From: Dietzia alimentaria 72
Lineage (GTDB): Bacteria; Actinomycetota; Actinomycetes; Mycobacteriales; Mycobacteriaceae
Length of the DNA stretch: 64,000 nucleotides
Direction of reading: 5' to 3'
NCBI RefSeq assembly: GCF_000226215.1
Contig: NZ_AGFF01000005.1
Span: forward strand, 96,729-160,728
Shown here: positions 1 through 8,059 of the stretch, in pieces
Position numbering within the stretch: position 1 is the first letter of the stretch
Layout: each line of letters opens with the position of its first letter
The notes under the pieces: model-generated
What the model was told of the DNA's origin: nothing
Database searches by the model: none
Seen by the model: only the letters and a program-made list of their open reading frames with translations
Translations under genes and position numbers: made by a program

Positions 1-619
1 GGCTGTACTGCGGGGGCAGTGAGACGCCGGCGTCCCCGGTGACGATGAAGAACTGCGAGCCGTTGGTGTCGGGACCGGCGTTGGCCATGGCCATGGAGCC
101 GATCTCGTACTCGCCGGGCTCGGGGAGTTCGTCGGCGAACTGGTAGCCCGGTCCGCCTCCCCCGGTGCCCTGCGGATCGCCGCCCTGGATCATGAACCCG
201 GGTATCACGCGGTGGAACGAGACGCCGTCGTAGAACTTGTTACGGGCCAGGAACACGAAGTTGTTGACCGTCTCCGGGGCCTGGTCCTCGAGCAGGTCCA
301 CGGTGACCTCGCCGGCATCGGTGGTGATGACAGCGGAGTAGTCGGCGCCGGGCGTCAGGCACATCGGCGGTGCGGAGCTGAACTTCTGCGTGGCCTCGTC
401 GGCACCCTCGGCGGGCGGGCACTCCGGCTCGGCGGCCGCGGAGCGTGAGTTCGACTCCGAAGCGGAGGCGGCGGTGGTCGACGAGTCGGCGGCCGACGTC
501 TCATCGGTGGAGGCGTCGTCGGAGCCGCAGCCCGCGAGAGCGAGCGGCGCGGTGAGTGCGAGCACTCCCAGTGCGGTGCGGAGGGTCGGGCGGGTTCGGA
601 CGGAAGTGGTGAGTCGCAT
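1..619 (-). CDS. Cyclophilin-type peptidyl-prolyl isomerase lipoprotein (C-terminus beyond window)
   Basis: Translated on the minus strand from an ATG at 619, the first 206 residues begin with a positively charged n-region, a hydrophobic segment and a lipobox (LALAGC, Cys near residue 31), so an exported lipoprotein is expected. A Ser/Thr/Ala-rich linker follows, then a cyclophilin domain from about residue 95. It shows [19 protein letters not shown] and NGSQFFIV, the active-site and substrate-binding motifs of the family (Arg of FHRV, Phe/Met of FMIQGG, QFFIV). These enzymes isomerise X-Pro bonds, here outside the membrane. The gene is divergent from glfT2 and the frame stays open to base 1, so the C-terminus is missing only because the window ends. 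Family assignment is secure; the substrate is unknown. Confidence 0.93.
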   Translation of the reverse strand, partial: MRLTTSVRTRPTLRTALGVLALTAPLALAGCGSDDASTDETSAADSSTTAASASESNSRSAAAEPECPPAEGADEATQKFSSAPPMCLTPGADYSAVITTDAGEVTVDLLEDQAPETVNNFVFLARNKFYDGVSFHRVIPGFMIQGGDPQGTGGGGPGYQFADELPEPGEYEIGSMAMANAGPDTNGSQFFIVTGDAGVSLPPQYS

Positions 620-746
620 GCGACGAACTTACGTCTTCCTTGCGCTCCGGTGGGCTCCGGCGCGTGGTGAGGCTGGTAGATCGTTTCCGACGGGTACGAT
701 CGACCCGGCTTTCGTCCCGCGATGCGCGGCCCGGAGGCGCAGCAGG
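620..746. promoter_or_regulatory. Divergent promoter region, cyclophilin / glfT2
   Basis: This 127-bp gap separates the divergent starts at 619 and 747 and must hold both promoters. A TACGAT hexamer at 695-700 could be a -10 for glfT2, but no convincing -35 is visible. GGAGG at 733-737 lies 9 nt before ATG 747 and supports that start. Confidence 0.35.
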
Positions 747-2798
747 ATGGACGAGGGCGGCCCCCGGCCGTCGGGACGGGGACACGCGCATATGGAACAT
801 CACGGCCACCACCATCTGGTCGACGAGGTAGAGCGGTCGGTCGACGCTCTCGCCGACCCACGTGGCCGGGAGTGCCTCCAGCGGATCATCCTTCCGCGGG
901 CCGGCGAACCCCTGGACGTCCGTTCCCTCTACCTGGCAGAAGCGTCGACCAACGTGCGTCGCGCCCACTCCTCGACCCGCACCTCGGTCGAAATCGGTGC
1001 GGATTCCGAGGTCTCGTTCGCCACCTACTTCAACGCGTTCGCCGCGGCGTATTGGCGGCGCTGGACGGTCCTCGACGAGGTCGTGCTCCGGCTGACCGTC
1101 CGGGGGGCCGGCCGGATTGACCTGTACCGCTCCAAGATCGACGGCTCGCGTATCGCGATCACCGGCGACGTGGTGGGTGAGTCCGGCGAGTCCGGAGCCC
1201 ACTCGGTGACCACCGTCGAGTTCGTCTGCGACCTGGGGCCCTTCGAGGACGGCGGGTGGATCTGGTTCGACCTCACCTCGGACACCGATGTCGAGCTGCT
1301 CGCCGGCGGCTGGTACTCCGCGGTGGACGCCCCCGCCACCCGCGCCGATGCCGGTCCGGACGGACGCCCCGACCCGTCGGTACAGGTCCCCAACGACCGC
1401 CGCGTGACCATCGGTATCCCCACGTTCAACCGGCCCGGCGACGCGGTGGCGGCGCTGCGGGCGCTCACCTCGGACCCGCAGGTGGACGAGGTGATCGACG
1501 CGGTACTGATGCCCGACCAGGGCAACAAGAAGGTCCGTGACGAGCCGGGTTTCGCGGAGGCGGCGGACGATCTGGGCGACAGGTTGCGGATCTTCGACCA
1601 GCCGAACCTCGGCGGATCAGGCGGCTACAGCCGCATCATGTACGAGGCCAGGAGGCTGACGGACTCCCCGTACATCCTCTATATGGACGACGACATCGAG
1701 ATCGAACCCGACTCGATCCTGCGGGCACTCGCCTTCGGACGGTTCTCCACCGTCCCGATGCTGGTGGGTGGGCAGATGCTCAACCTGCAGGAGCGCAGCC
1801 ACCTGCACACTATGGGCGAGGTGGTGGGGGCGCACGACTTCATGTGGACCGCCGCTCCGCACGCGGACTACGACTACGACTTCTCGACCTACCAGTTGAC
1901 GGATCGGGACAACCCCAAGCCGCTGCACCGTCGGATCGACGTGGACTACAACGGTTGGTGGATGTGCCTCATCCCGCGGGTGGTGGCGGAGAAGATCGGC
2001 CAGCCACTGCCGCTGTTCATCAAGTGGGATGACGCCGAATACGGACTCCGCGCCCGGCGGGCCGGCCACCCCACCGTCTCTATGCCCGGCGTGGCGATCT
2101 GGCACATGGCGTGGTCGGACAAGGACGACGCGATCGACTGGCAGGCGTACTTCCACCTGCGCAATCGCCTGGTGGTGGCCTCGATCTACCACGACGGCGA
2201 CACCAAGGGGATCATGCAGTCCAGCCTCAAGGCACTGGTCAAGCATCTGGTGTGCCTCGAATACTCGACCGTCGCCATCCAGATCGAGGCGATCCGCGAC
2301 TTCCTACGCGGGCCCGAGGCGCTGTACGAGTTGCTGCCCACAGCCCTGCCCAAGGTGAGGGACATGCGGTCGGAGTACTCCGACGCGGTGGTGATCCCGT
2401 CCGCCGTGGATCTGCCCGCGCCGACGGGCGGCCCGGCGGGCATCCACTCCGAGCCGCGCGGCAAGGTGCGCAAGGCCGTGGCGCTGGCCAAGGGGCTGGT
2501 CCACAGCCTGAGCGCGGACGACAAGTTCCATCACGCGGTCCCACAAGCCAACTTCCCGCCAGTCGAGGCGCGTTGGTACTCACTGAGTCGGGTCGACGGC
2601 GCCACCGTCACGACCGCAGACGGCCGCGGGGTCGTGTACCGCAAGCGCGATCGTGAACTGGCAGCATCCTTGTTCAAGGAGTCGGCAGCCGTGCACCGCG
2701 AACTGTATCGCCGGTTCCCGGAGATGCGTCGTCGCTACCGTGACGCCCATGCCGAACTTGTGACGAAGGAGGCCTGGGGCCGTGTCTTCGACGCCTGA
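747..2798 (+). CDS. glfT2: Galactofuranosyltransferase GlfT2 (galactan polymerase)
   Basis: This 683-residue GT2-family enzyme matches mycobacterial GlfT2 (about 637 residues), which adds alternating beta-1,5 and beta-1,6 galactofuranose units to the growing galactan on the cytoplasmic membrane face. Visible features are an N-terminal beta-domain (ILPRAGEPLDVRSLYL; FATYFNAF), QPNLGGSGGY, the DDD sugar-nucleotide/metal motif near 314-316, WDDAEYG with the acceptor-side acidic pair near 428-429, and WHMAW with His near 453. The ATG at 747 was chosen because GGAGG lies 9 nt upstream and because the open frame upstream is antisense to the cyclophilin; ATG 792 is the alternative. The 3' end overlaps the PAP2 gene, starting a glfT2-PAP2-ubiA-aftB operon. 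A paralogue is encoded at 38925-40796. Confidence 0.95.
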   Translation: MDEGGPRPSGRGHAHMEHHGHHHLVDEVERSVDALADPRGRECLQRIILPRAGEPLDVRSLYLAEASTNVRRAHSSTRTSVEIGADSEVSFATYFNAFAAAYWRRWTVLDEVVLRLTVRGAGRIDLYRSKIDGSRIAITGDVVGESGESGAHSVTTVEFVCDLGPFEDGGWIWFDLTSDTDVELLAGGWYSAVDAPATRADAGPDGRPDPSVQVPNDRRVTIGIPTFNRPGDAVAALRALTSDPQVDEVIDAVLMPDQGNKKVRDEPGFAEAADDLGDRLRIFDQPNLGGSGGYSRIMYEARRLTDSPYILYMDDDIEIEPDSILRALAFGRFSTVPMLVGGQMLNLQERSHLHTMGEVVGAHDFMWTAAPHADYDYDFSTYQLTDRDNPKPLHRRIDVDYNGWWMCLIPRVVAEKIGQPLPLFIKWDDAEYGLRARRAGHPTVSMPGVAIWHMAWSDKDDAIDWQAYFHLRNRLVVASIYHDGDTKGIMQSSLKALVKHLVCLEYSTVAIQIEAIRDFLRGPEALYELLPTALPKVRDMRSEYSDAVVIPSAVDLPAPTGGPAGIHSEPRGKVRKAVALAKGLVHSLSADDKFHHAVPQANFPPVEARWYSLSRVDGATVTTADGRGVVYRKRDRELAASLFKESAAVHRELYRRFPEMRRRYRDAHAELVTKEAWGRVFDA

Positions 2799-3438
2799 TA
2801 ACGGAGGAGCCGCAGTGGACGACGCCACCGAGACCCCGCATGTCGAGATCGCCGTACCCCTCGGGGAGGTGCGGTTGCTGGCGGCGATCCAGCGGCGGCT
2901 GCTGGCCGTGCCGGGCTCCCGCGAGGCGGCGGTGACGCTCTCCCACGTCGGCGAGCACGCGCTGGGTTGGATGGGGATCGCGGCCGCCGGCATGGTGGCG
3001 GACCCCGAACGCCGAGGACGGTGGGCGATGGTCGGTGTGGGCACATTCGGTGCCCATGCGACCTCCGTCGTGATCAAGAGGGTCGTGCGGCGTCGTCGCC
3101 CCCACCATCCGGCGGTCACCGTGGGGGTGGGCACCCCCTCCAAGCTCAGTTTTCCCTCATCGCACGCGACCTCGACCACGGCGTTCGCGCTGCTCGCGGG
3201 TTCGGTCAGCGGTGTCCCGGTCGGCCCCGGGCTCGTGCCGGTGATGCTCGCGTCCAGGCTCGTGCTGGGAGTCCACTACCCTTCTGATGTGTTCGCCGGT
3301 GCCGCGGTAGGAGCGGGCTGTGCGGCTCTCACCCGCGCGGTCTGGCCCACCGAGGCTGTTCAGCGCGTGTTGCCCGAGACACTGCGCGACAGGGCGGCCG
3401 GCCCAGGCACCACCCAGAATCCCGAGGAGAAGCGATGA
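2782..3438 (+). CDS. PAP2-family phosphatase, probable decaprenylphosphoryl-5-phosphoribose phosphatase (Rv3807c-like)
   Basis: A 218-residue membrane protein carries the three PAP2 signatures in order: KRVVRRRRP, PSSHAT and SRLVLGVHYPSDV, which supply the phosphate-binding Lys/Arg residues and the catalytic His pair. By position between glfT2 and ubiA it corresponds to Rv3807c, proposed to dephosphorylate decaprenylphosphoryl-5-phosphoribose before DprE1/DprE2 epimerisation. The GTG at 2782 lies inside the end of glfT2 and has AAGGAGG 9 nt upstream (2766-2772). A second GTG at 2815 also has GGAGGAG close by and would give a protein 11 residues shorter. Overlap with both neighbours (17 nt upstream, 4 nt downstream) implies translational coupling. 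The family is certain; the exact substrate is inferred from context. Confidence 0.88.
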   Translation: MSSTPDNGGAAVDDATETPHVEIAVPLGEVRLLAAIQRRLLAVPGSREAAVTLSHVGEHALGWMGIAAAGMVADPERRGRWAMVGVGTFGAHATSVVIKRVVRRRRPHHPAVTVGVGTPSKLSFPSSHATSTTAFALLAGSVSGVPVGPGLVPVMLASRLVLGVHYPSDVFAGAAVGAGCAALTRAVWPTEAVQRVLPETLRDRAAGPGTTQNPEEKR

Positions 3439-4472
3439 CCGATCAGACCGGAGCCCCGGCAGCCCGGGGCGGGGGAGATCACCAGCTCTTCGGTGCCGAA
3501 CCACATACGGCCAACGAGATCGACGATGTCGAGGACGCACAGGTGGACTCCAAGGGTGCGCCGCCCAAGAATCTCCTCGACGCGATGATCAAGGCGCTCC
3601 GACCTCGTCAGTGGGTCAAAAATGTCCTGGTGATCGCCGCCCCCGCTGCGGCCGGTTCCCAGACCTTGACCGACGGCAACGTCCTCTTCTCGGTGTTCAT
3701 CGCATTCGTGGCGTTCTGTATGGCGGCCTCGAGCGTCTACCTCATCAATGACGCGTTGGATGTGGAAGCGGATCGCGCGCATCCCACCAAGCGTTTCCGG
3801 CCCATCGCCGCGGGCGTGCTGCCCGTGGGGCTGGCCTACGCGATGGCCGTGGTCCTCATCATCGCCGCCCTCGTGGTCTCGGTCGTGTTCACGCACCCGG
3901 CACTGGCGATCGTCGTGGCCGTATACATCGTGCTGCAGCTCATGTACTGCTTCGGACTCAAGCACCAGCCGGTGCTCGACATCGCGTTTGTCTCCTCGGG
4001 ATTCCTGCTGCGTGCCGTCGCGGGTGGTGCGGCGGCCGAGGTCGAGATCTCCCAGTGGTTCCTGCTGGTCATGGCGTTCGGTTCGCTGTTCATGGCCGCG
4101 GGTAAGCGGTACGCGGAGCTGAGCCTGCACCTGAAGACCGGGGCGAAGATCCGCAAGGCGCTGGAGAGCTACACGCCCACCTATCTGCGGTTCGTCTGGA
4201 CTCTGTCGGCGACCGTCCTCGTACTCTGCTACGCCTTGTGGGCCTATGACCGAGGTTCCGACCCGACGCAACCGGCCGGCGCCGCGATCTGGCTGCAGAT
4301 CTCCATCGTGCCGTTCACCATCGCCGTCCTGCGCTACGCGGTCGACGTGGATGCAGCGCAGGCCGGTGAGCCCGAGGACATCGCGCTCGGCGATCGCGTC
4401 CTGCAGGTCCTCGCCGCACTGTGGGTGCTCACCGTGGTGATCGGCGTCTACCTCGTCCCGTCCTTCTCTTGA
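3435..4472 (+). CDS. ubiA: Decaprenyl-phosphate phosphoribosyltransferase (UbiA family)
   Basis: This 345-residue polytopic protein transfers 5-phosphoribose from PRPP to decaprenyl phosphate, the first committed step to decaprenyl-phospho-arabinose. The UbiA metal-binding motif NDALDVEAD lies at residues 105-113, followed by HPTKRFRPIAAG, as in Rv3806c. About 50 N-terminal residues are hydrophilic and precede the first membrane segment, longer than in mycobacteria. The ATG overlaps the PAP2 stop codon (ATGA), with GAGGAGAAG just upstream, so translation is coupled. Its product feeds the PAP2 phosphatase next to it and then DprE1/DprE2 at 29.6-32.2 kb. Confidence 0.95.
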   Translation: MTDQTGAPAARGGGDHQLFGAEPHTANEIDDVEDAQVDSKGAPPKNLLDAMIKALRPRQWVKNVLVIAAPAAAGSQTLTDGNVLFSVFIAFVAFCMAASSVYLINDALDVEADRAHPTKRFRPIAAGVLPVGLAYAMAVVLIIAALVVSVVFTHPALAIVVAVYIVLQLMYCFGLKHQPVLDIAFVSSGFLLRAVAGGAAAEVEISQWFLLVMAFGSLFMAAGKRYAELSLHLKTGAKIRKALESYTPTYLRFVWTLSATVLVLCYALWAYDRGSDPTQPAGAAIWLQISIVPFTIAVLRYAVDVDAAQAGEPEDIALGDRVLQVLAALWVLTVVIGVYLVPSFS

Positions 4473-4488
4473 CCCGACTGGCCTGGCG

Positions 4489-6486
4489 ATGTCGGGGGTG
4501 ACGGAGAAGCGTCCGGCGGAGGGAGCCCCTCACGCCGACGACGCCCCGCGCGAGGGGCGCGGTGGTCAGTTTGCGTTCTGGGCGGGCCTGCTCGCGGTGG
4601 TGGCGGTGTTCTTTGCCGGCGCCTGGGAGCGCAGATGGATCGCGGACGACGGACTCATCGTCCTGCGCACTGTCCGGAACCTGGTGGCCGGAAACGGCCC
4701 GGTGTTCAACGCGGGTGAACGGGTCGAGTCCAACACCTCCACGGCGTGGACTTACCTCGTCTATCTGACCCACCAGGTGGTCGGATACCGACTCGAGCTG
4801 GTCGTGTTGGGCCTGGCCCTCACGCTGAGCATGGTCGCCGTGATGTGCGCGATGCTCGGGACCCGCGTGATGTATCGCGGCACCCGGGGAGCGCCCGCGG
4901 GCTCGCCGATGCTCCTCCTGCCGTTCGGAATCATCGTGTACGTCATGCTGCCGCCAGCGCGGGACTTCGCGTCCTCCGGACTGGAGACCGGTCTGGTGAT
5001 CTGCTGGATCGCGCTGATGTGGCTGGGGCTGCAGCGCTGGGCGCGCGCGGAGCATCTTGAGGGACGTTTCCATCTGCCCGCTCCCGAGACCGCCGCGATC
5101 GCGTTCCTCGCCGGCCTGGGTCCGCTCGTGCGACCCGAGATGGCGTTGGCCGCGGTGGTGTTTCTGGGGCTGTTGGCGGCCGCCCGGCAGACGTGGTGGC
5201 ACCTGGGGTGGCTGGTCGCGATCGCGGGCGTGGTCCCGGTGCTCTATCAGGCGTGGCGCATGTCCTATTACGCGCTGCCCTACCCGCTGACGGCCGTGGC
5301 GAAGGATGCCGGCGGGTCCAAGTGGGACAAGGGCGTCGAGTACCTGTGGGATCTGCTCGCCCCGTACACGCTGCTGCTGCCGCTCGCGCTGGTACTGATC
5401 ACCGGCCTGGTGATGCTGTGGGCCGTGGCCGGGCGCGCTGGTGCAGACGCGAACGCGGATGTGGAGTCCCACGAGGACGGACTGCTCCTCCGCCTGCGGG
5501 GTCGTGCCCGATCAACCCCGGTCGTCACCGTCGCATTCCTCTGCGTCGCACTCATCATGCTGCTGTACGTCACCCGCGTAGGTGGGGACTTCATGCACGG
5601 CCGGGTGCTCCTGCCGTCCCTGTTCCTTTTTCTTCTCCCGGTCTCCGTCGTGCCCCTGCCCATCGGTCCCGCCCGCGGGGCTGCGGACGCGTCCGTGCGC
5701 CGGGTGATGGTTCCCGTGGTGCTGGGTGCGTGGGTCGTCGTCATCGGCTGGGCGGTGGCCGTAGAGGTGACTCAGGATCCGTTCCGCGACGCGCCCGAGG
5801 CCATCACTGCGGCGGGGATCGTCGACGAGCGGCAGTACTACATCCAGCGCACCGGGCATCGTCACCCGTTGCTGGCGGATGACTACCTCGACTTCCCGCG
5901 GATGCGGGCGTTGGTGCGCGATGTCGCACAGAACCGCACCGGTGCGGTGTTCCTGCCGGTTCCGGGGTTCCAGGACCGCTGGGACGTGGTGGCCTATGAC
6001 CGCCCGATGCCGGGCCTGGCGCCGTTCGAGCTGCCCGAGGAACCGGATAAGACCGTCGTGTTCCTCAACCTCGGGATGACAAGCATGAACCTCCCACTCG
6101 ATGTGGACGTCTACGACACGGTGGGTCTGGCGGCACCTCTGGCCGCCCACACCGACCGCATGGAGGACGGCCGGATCGGGCACGACAAGTTCCTGCCGTA
6201 CGACTGGGTGCTCGCGCACACGGGAGTGGTCGAGGATCCTACCAACTTCCCGCGGTGGATCGACGTCAACTGGGTCAATCAGGCTGAGGTAGCGCTGCAG
6301 TGTCCCGCGACACAGGCGCTGATCGAGTCGTACTCGGCTCCTCTGACCCTGGAACGGCGCTGGTCGAACCTCGTTAATGCATTCTCATTCGCCGAGTACC
6401 GGATCAACAGAATCCCTGCGTATGAGGTGCAGAGGTGTGGATTACCGATGCCTGAGAATGTGGAGAAGTACCAGGGCACTCGGTAG
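4489..6486 (+). CDS. aftB: Terminal beta-(1->2)-arabinofuranosyltransferase AftB
   Basis: A 665-residue GT-C membrane glycosyltransferase that matches AftB (Rv3805c), which caps arabinan chains with beta-1,2 arabinofuranose, the residues that later receive mycolates. The N-terminal membrane helix is followed by an extracellular loop with the GT-C acidic pair in WIADDG (Asp53-Asp54) and GERVESNTSTAWTYL. About ten membrane segments follow, with a soluble periplasmic C-terminal domain from about residue 430. The ATG at 4489 begins 16 nt after the ubiA stop, so it probably belongs to the same transcript. The donor is decaprenyl-phospho-arabinose. Confidence 0.93.
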   Translation: MSGVTEKRPAEGAPHADDAPREGRGGQFAFWAGLLAVVAVFFAGAWERRWIADDGLIVLRTVRNLVAGNGPVFNAGERVESNTSTAWTYLVYLTHQVVGYRLELVVLGLALTLSMVAVMCAMLGTRVMYRGTRGAPAGSPMLLLPFGIIVYVMLPPARDFASSGLETGLVICWIALMWLGLQRWARAEHLEGRFHLPAPETAAIAFLAGLGPLVRPEMALAAVVFLGLLAAARQTWWHLGWLVAIAGVVPVLYQAWRMSYYALPYPLTAVAKDAGGSKWDKGVEYLWDLLAPYTLLLPLALVLITGLVMLWAVAGRAGADANADVESHEDGLLLRLRGRARSTPVVTVAFLCVALIMLLYVTRVGGDFMHGRVLLPSLFLFLLPVSVVPLPIGPARGAADASVRRVMVPVVLGAWVVVIGWAVAVEVTQDPFRDAPEAITAAGIVDERQYYIQRTGHRHPLLADDYLDFPRMRALVRDVAQNRTGAVFLPVPGFQDRWDVVAYDRPMPGLAPFELPEEPDKTVVFLNLGMTSMNLPLDVDVYDTVGLAAPLAAHTDRMEDGRIGHDKFLPYDWVLAHTGVVEDPTNFPRWIDVNWVNQAEVALQCPATQALIESYSAPLTLERRWSNLVNAFSFAEYRINRIPAYEVQRCGLPMPENVEKYQGTR

Positions 6487-6671
6487 TGTTGCCCACGTTG
6501 TTGTCTCGGAACGATAACAGTAGGGGGACGATTAGGTCCCTGACCTGTAACACCAGTCCCATAATGCGCGACAGTATCGATGTCGCAGTTCCGGTCTTCC
6601 GCTAGGCGGGCCGGTCCGATGGACGTCACCGATGCCCCCGGGGCACCAGGAACGAACAAAGGAACCAACGA
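6487..6671 (+). promoter_or_regulatory. AT-richer intergenic region upstream of the first mycolyltransferase
   Basis: These 185 bp are visibly richer in A/T than their surroundings. CATAAT at 6560-6565 is a plausible -10; the best -35-like match (TTAGGT, 6532-6537) is too far away, so the call is tentative. AAAGGAA at about 6658-6664 is the ribosome-binding site for ATG 6672. Confidence 0.35.
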
Positions 6672-7805
6672 ATGTCCCAGTCAACCCTCCGGCGCCGGTT
6701 CGCCGCCGGGCTCACCGCCCTGGCGACGGCCGCAAGCCTCGTTGTCGGCGCCCCGGCCCTCGTCGCCGCGCAGGCGACCGAGCAGGGCTCGTCGGCCAGC
6801 CTCGGCTCCGCCGGCTCGGCCGGGCCCGCACCCGCCGCCGCAGCCTTCCGTCCGGCAGCCGGCGACGAGAACCCTGTTGGCTTCCGCAGTAACCTCCGCC
6901 CCGGCTGCGTGTGGGATCCGGTCCGCTCGTGGGTCCAGCTGTGTGAGGTCTACTCCCCGGCGATGAAACGGCCGATCAAGGTCCAGGTCCAGCCGGCCCG
7001 CTTCGGCGGCAACGCCGGTCTGTACCTGCTCGACGGCCTGCGCGCCCGCGACGACTGGAACGCGTGGACCCACGACGCCCAGGCGCAGCGCACCTTCCTG
7101 CAGGACAACATCACGCTGGTCATGCCCGTCGGCGGCCAGGTGTCCTTCTACTCCGACTGGCAGCGGCCCATCAACCTGGGTGGCAACCTGCTCGAGTACA
7201 AGTACGAGACGTTCCTCACCGAGGAGCTGCCGAACTATCTGGCGGCGCACTTCGGCGTCAATCGCGACAACAACGCGATCGCCGGACTGTCGATGGGCGG
7301 CTCCGCCGCAGCGACCCTCGCTGCTGACCATCCGGGCCAGTTCAAGCAGGTCTCGGTGTTCTCCGGCTACATGAATCCGACCGCCCCCGGTATGTACACC
7401 ATGATCCCGCTGGCGATGTTCGACCAGTGCAAGTGCGACCCGTTCGCCATGTGGGGACTGCCGGGCTCGCCCGAGTGGGGCGCGCACGACCCGCTGCTCA
7501 AGGCTGACAAGTTGCGCGGCATCCCGATGTACGTCACCGCGGGATCCGCGATCCCGGGCCAGTACGACCAGCCCACCAGCCTCCAGGCAGTGTTCAACAC
7601 GTTCAACGGCATCATCCTCGAGGGCCTGTCACGTGGCTCGACCCTCGCGTTCCAGAACACCATGAACGCGGCACCGAACCAGGCGAAGTTCGAGTACCGC
7701 ACCACCGGCGTCCACGGATGGGGCTACTGGAACGACGACCTCATCGCGGCCCGTTCGGAGCAGATCCTGAAGGTGATGAACGCCGGCGCCTGGGCGGGCT
7801 ACTGA
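6672..7805 (+). CDS. Secreted mycolyltransferase (antigen 85 / Cmt family)
   Basis: This 377-residue Ag85-family alpha/beta hydrolase moves mycolates from trehalose monomycolate to arabinogalactan or to another trehalose monomycolate outside the cell. A signal peptide (RRR, hydrophobic core, cleavage near residue 33-36) and an Ala/Gly/Ser-rich linker precede the catalytic domain. Visible are LLDGLRARDDWNAW, VMPVGGQVSFYSDW and GLSMGGSAA, with nucleophile Ser207 and catalytic His348 (GVHGWGYW). A Cys pair in FDQCKCDPF is characteristic of the family. A strong hairpin follows the stop. In corynebacteria the equivalent position downstream of aftB also holds a plain mycolyltransferase (cmt2). The individual fbp/cmt name cannot be assigned. 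Confidence 0.93.
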   Translation: MSQSTLRRRFAAGLTALATAASLVVGAPALVAAQATEQGSSASLGSAGSAGPAPAAAAFRPAAGDENPVGFRSNLRPGCVWDPVRSWVQLCEVYSPAMKRPIKVQVQPARFGGNAGLYLLDGLRARDDWNAWTHDAQAQRTFLQDNITLVMPVGGQVSFYSDWQRPINLGGNLLEYKYETFLTEELPNYLAAHFGVNRDNNAIAGLSMGGSAAATLAADHPGQFKQVSVFSGYMNPTAPGMYTMIPLAMFDQCKCDPFAMWGLPGSPEWGAHDPLLKADKLRGIPMYVTAGSAIPGQYDQPTSLQAVFNTFNGIILEGLSRGSTLAFQNTMNAAPNQAKFEYRTTGVHGWGYWNDDLIAARSEQILKVMNAGAWAGY

Positions 7806-7876
7806 GCTGGCCCGCTGGACCTGACGACTGAATAATGGTGGATTCGCCCCTTTACAGCGAGTCCTCACCCGTCACA

Positions 7877-7914
7877 CCGGGGCCCCGCGCGTAGATTCTC
7901 GTGCGGGGCCCCGG
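7877..7914 (+). terminator. Strong GC hairpin terminator after the first mycolyltransferase
   Basis: Arms 7877-7888 (CCGGGGCCCCGC) and 7903-7914 pair perfectly over 12 bp around a 14-nt loop and are followed by TCGTTTG. It lies 72 nt after the mycolyltransferase stop, so the two adjacent mycolyltransferase genes are probably transcribed separately. Confidence 0.8.
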
Positions 7915-8059
7915 TCGTTTGTGACCACCGGGTTCGGCCGTGGGAGGGGAACTCACGGACGCGCCGCGGACCCGGGCTTCGGACACAGGTGGGACAGGCG
8001 TATGTGGCCCGCCCCCATGACAGATTTCGAGACGACGCGGCAAGGAAGAGAACAACACC

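Noticed and set aside
390..746. Upstream extension of the glfT2 reading frame.
   Set aside because: It is antisense to the cyclophilin gene, and GGAGG 9 nt before ATG 747 gives a better start that matches homologues.
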